From positions 1-32,482 of the forward strand of contig JBHEKP010000328.1 in assembly GCA_041859375.1 (NCBI GenBank): 32,482 nt of DNA, given 5' to 3'. Positions 31,595-32,482 of this stretch are shown in pieces (the first letter of the stretch is position 1; each line of letters starts with the position of its first letter). The notes beneath the pieces are model-generated. The model searched no databases, had not been told where the DNA came from, and saw only the letters and a list, made by a program, of their open reading frames with translations. Source of the DNA: JBHEKP01 sp041859375 (GTDB taxonomy: Bacteria; Hydrogenedentota; Hydrogenedentia; Hydrogenedentales; CAITNO01). The translations under genes and the position numbers were made by a program.

Positions 31595-32482
31595 ATGAGC
31601 AAGCACACCCCCCTTTCGCGGCGCGGTTTCCTGCGCCGCAGTCTTGCGGCGGGCACGGCTTTTGCCGCGCCGGTGATTATTCCGGCCTGCGCCCGGGGAA
31701 AGGCGGGCCGCCCCGCGCCCAGCGAGCGGATTGTGGTCGGGCACATCGGCGTGGGCGACCGCGGCTCCTACATCCTCACCGAGACGGTGCAGGTGAAAGG
31801 CGCCCAGGTGGTGGCGGTGTGCGATGTGAAACGCGACCGCCGGGAGGCCGCGGCAAAGGTGGTCAACGACACCTATGGCACGGCGGACTGCGCGATGCTC
31901 AACGAGTTTGAGGAGCTGGTTGCGCGGGACGACATTGACGCGGTGGTGGTGGCCTCGTGTGACCACTGGCACGTGCCGCACGCGCTGGCGGCGGTGCGCG
32001 CGGGCAAGGGCGTCTATGTGGAGAAGCCGCTCGGATTGACCATTGAGCAGGATCAGGCGCTGCGCAAGGCCGTCAAAAAGCATGACGGCATTTTCCAGTT
32101 CGGCACGCAGCAGCGGTCCGCCCGGGAGTTCTGGCAGGCGTGCAGCCTGGTGCGCAACGGCTATATCGGTGATTTGCGCGAGGTGCTGGTGTGGGCGCCG
32201 CCCAGCGTGGCGGGCGGGCCCACAACGCCCGCGCCGGTGCCGGAAACGCTTGATTACGATCGCTGGCTCGGCCCGGCCCCCCTCACACCCTACACGCTGG
32301 AGCGCGACTCCAACAAGTGGTGGTGGCACGTTTCGGACTACGCCATCGGTTTCATTGCCGGATGGGGCATCCATCCCGTGGACATCGCCCTGTGGGGCGC
32401 GGGTGATCTCATGCGCACCCCCTGCCGGATTGAGGGAACGGGCGGGTTCCCAACGGAGGGGCTGTGCAACTGCGCCACCAGT
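31595..32482 (+). CDS. Tat-exported Gfo/Idh/MocA family oxidoreductase (3' end cut by window)
   Basis: The first 296 residues are present. A twin-arginine signal (SRRGFLRRS, then an Ala-rich segment) ends VIIPAC with C32, which also fits a Tat-lipoprotein lipobox. The Rossmann fold begins IGVGDRG (G52-x-G54-x-x-G57), followed by VVAVCDVKRDRR, the DHWHVPHALAAVRAGKGVYVEKPLG block with the conserved Lys of the family, and then FQFGTQQRS and GYIGDLREV. WWWHVSDYAIGFIAGWGIHPVDIALWG belongs to the secreted planctomycete-type members. The family uses NAD(P) to oxidise sugars or related compounds; the substrate is unknown. ATG 31595 has ggagag upstream at 31581-31586. Confidence 0.93.
   Translation, partial: MSKHTPLSRRGFLRRSLAAGTAFAAPVIIPACARGKAGRPAPSERIVVGHIGVGDRGSYILTETVQVKGAQVVAVCDVKRDRREAAAKVVNDTYGTADCAMLNEFEELVARDDIDAVVVASCDHWHVPHALAAVRAGKGVYVEKPLGLTIEQDQALRKAVKKHDGIFQFGTQQRSAREFWQACSLVRNGYIGDLREVLVWAPPSVAGGPTTPAPVPETLDYDRWLGPAPLTPYTLERDSNKWWWHVSDYAIGFIAGWGIHPVDIALWGAGDLMRTPCRIEGTGGFPTEGLCNCATS

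Overview
The window is GC-rich bacterial DNA. Several traits point to a Planctomycetota-like or Hydrogenedentota-like bacterium: an H-X9-DG (DUF1559-type) pseudopilin, a Tat-dependent Gfo/Idh/MocA oxidoreductase, a Tat-exported alpha/beta hydrolase, giant secreted Gly-rich/Ig proteins with a GG-hydrophobic-Arg tail, and a retroelement of the type that diversifies formylglycine-generating-enzyme-like proteins. The phylum is an inference; the window holds no rRNA or other phylogenetic marker.

Region 1 (1-2582) is the most interesting part: most of a diversity-generating retroelement (DGR). It has the C-terminal part of an HRDC-domain accessory protein (1-351), a DGR-type reverse transcriptase (1154-2263, with IGNLTSQ and YMDD), and a template repeat (about 2161-2280). 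In the frame that is not the RT frame, the template reads like the C-terminus of an FGE-sulfatase-type protein (RGGNW...R-A-R...GFRLA) and is packed with AAC codons, as expected for adenine-directed mutagenesis. The TR overlaps the RT 3' end. No variable repeat lies in the window, so the target gene is probably just upstream of base 1 or at a distance. A GIY-YIG nuclease gene flanked by two mosaic blocks of REP-like palindromes sits between the accessory gene and the RT gene.

Region 2 (2583-18490) concerns the envelope. It holds a Tat-exported hydrolase, a 49-residue DUF5989-like membrane peptide, a GT39-like glycosyltransferase fused to about 26 TPRs, and two tandem paralogs of about 1,600 residues. 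Each paralog has a signal peptide, a Gly-rich low-complexity domain of about 400 residues, nine Ig-like domains and a C-terminal sorting-type tail. Good sigma70-like promoters precede the DUF5989 gene and both paralogs, and strong intrinsic terminators follow both paralogs.

Region 3 (18500-20170) holds an apparently orphan Dam-family adenine methylase, tRNA-Ser(UGA), and a zinc-ribbon/PH-like membrane protein that overlaps the next gene.

Region 4 (20167-29184) is a menaquinone gene cluster: menF, menD, a phosphohexomutase, menB, menA, menC, menE. It takes chorismate to demethylmenaquinone. No menH (or DHNA-CoA thioesterase) is present; the phosphohexomutase sits where menH often lies. menB-menA and menA-menC overlap by 4 nt (ATGA), and menC-menE overlap by 11 nt.

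Region 5 (29144-32482) has two minus-strand genes (a two-helix membrane protein and an FmdB-type zinc ribbon), then plus-strand genes for the pseudopilin, a small membrane-anchored protein of unknown function, and the 5' part of a Tat-exported Gfo/Idh/MocA oxidoreductase that runs off the window.
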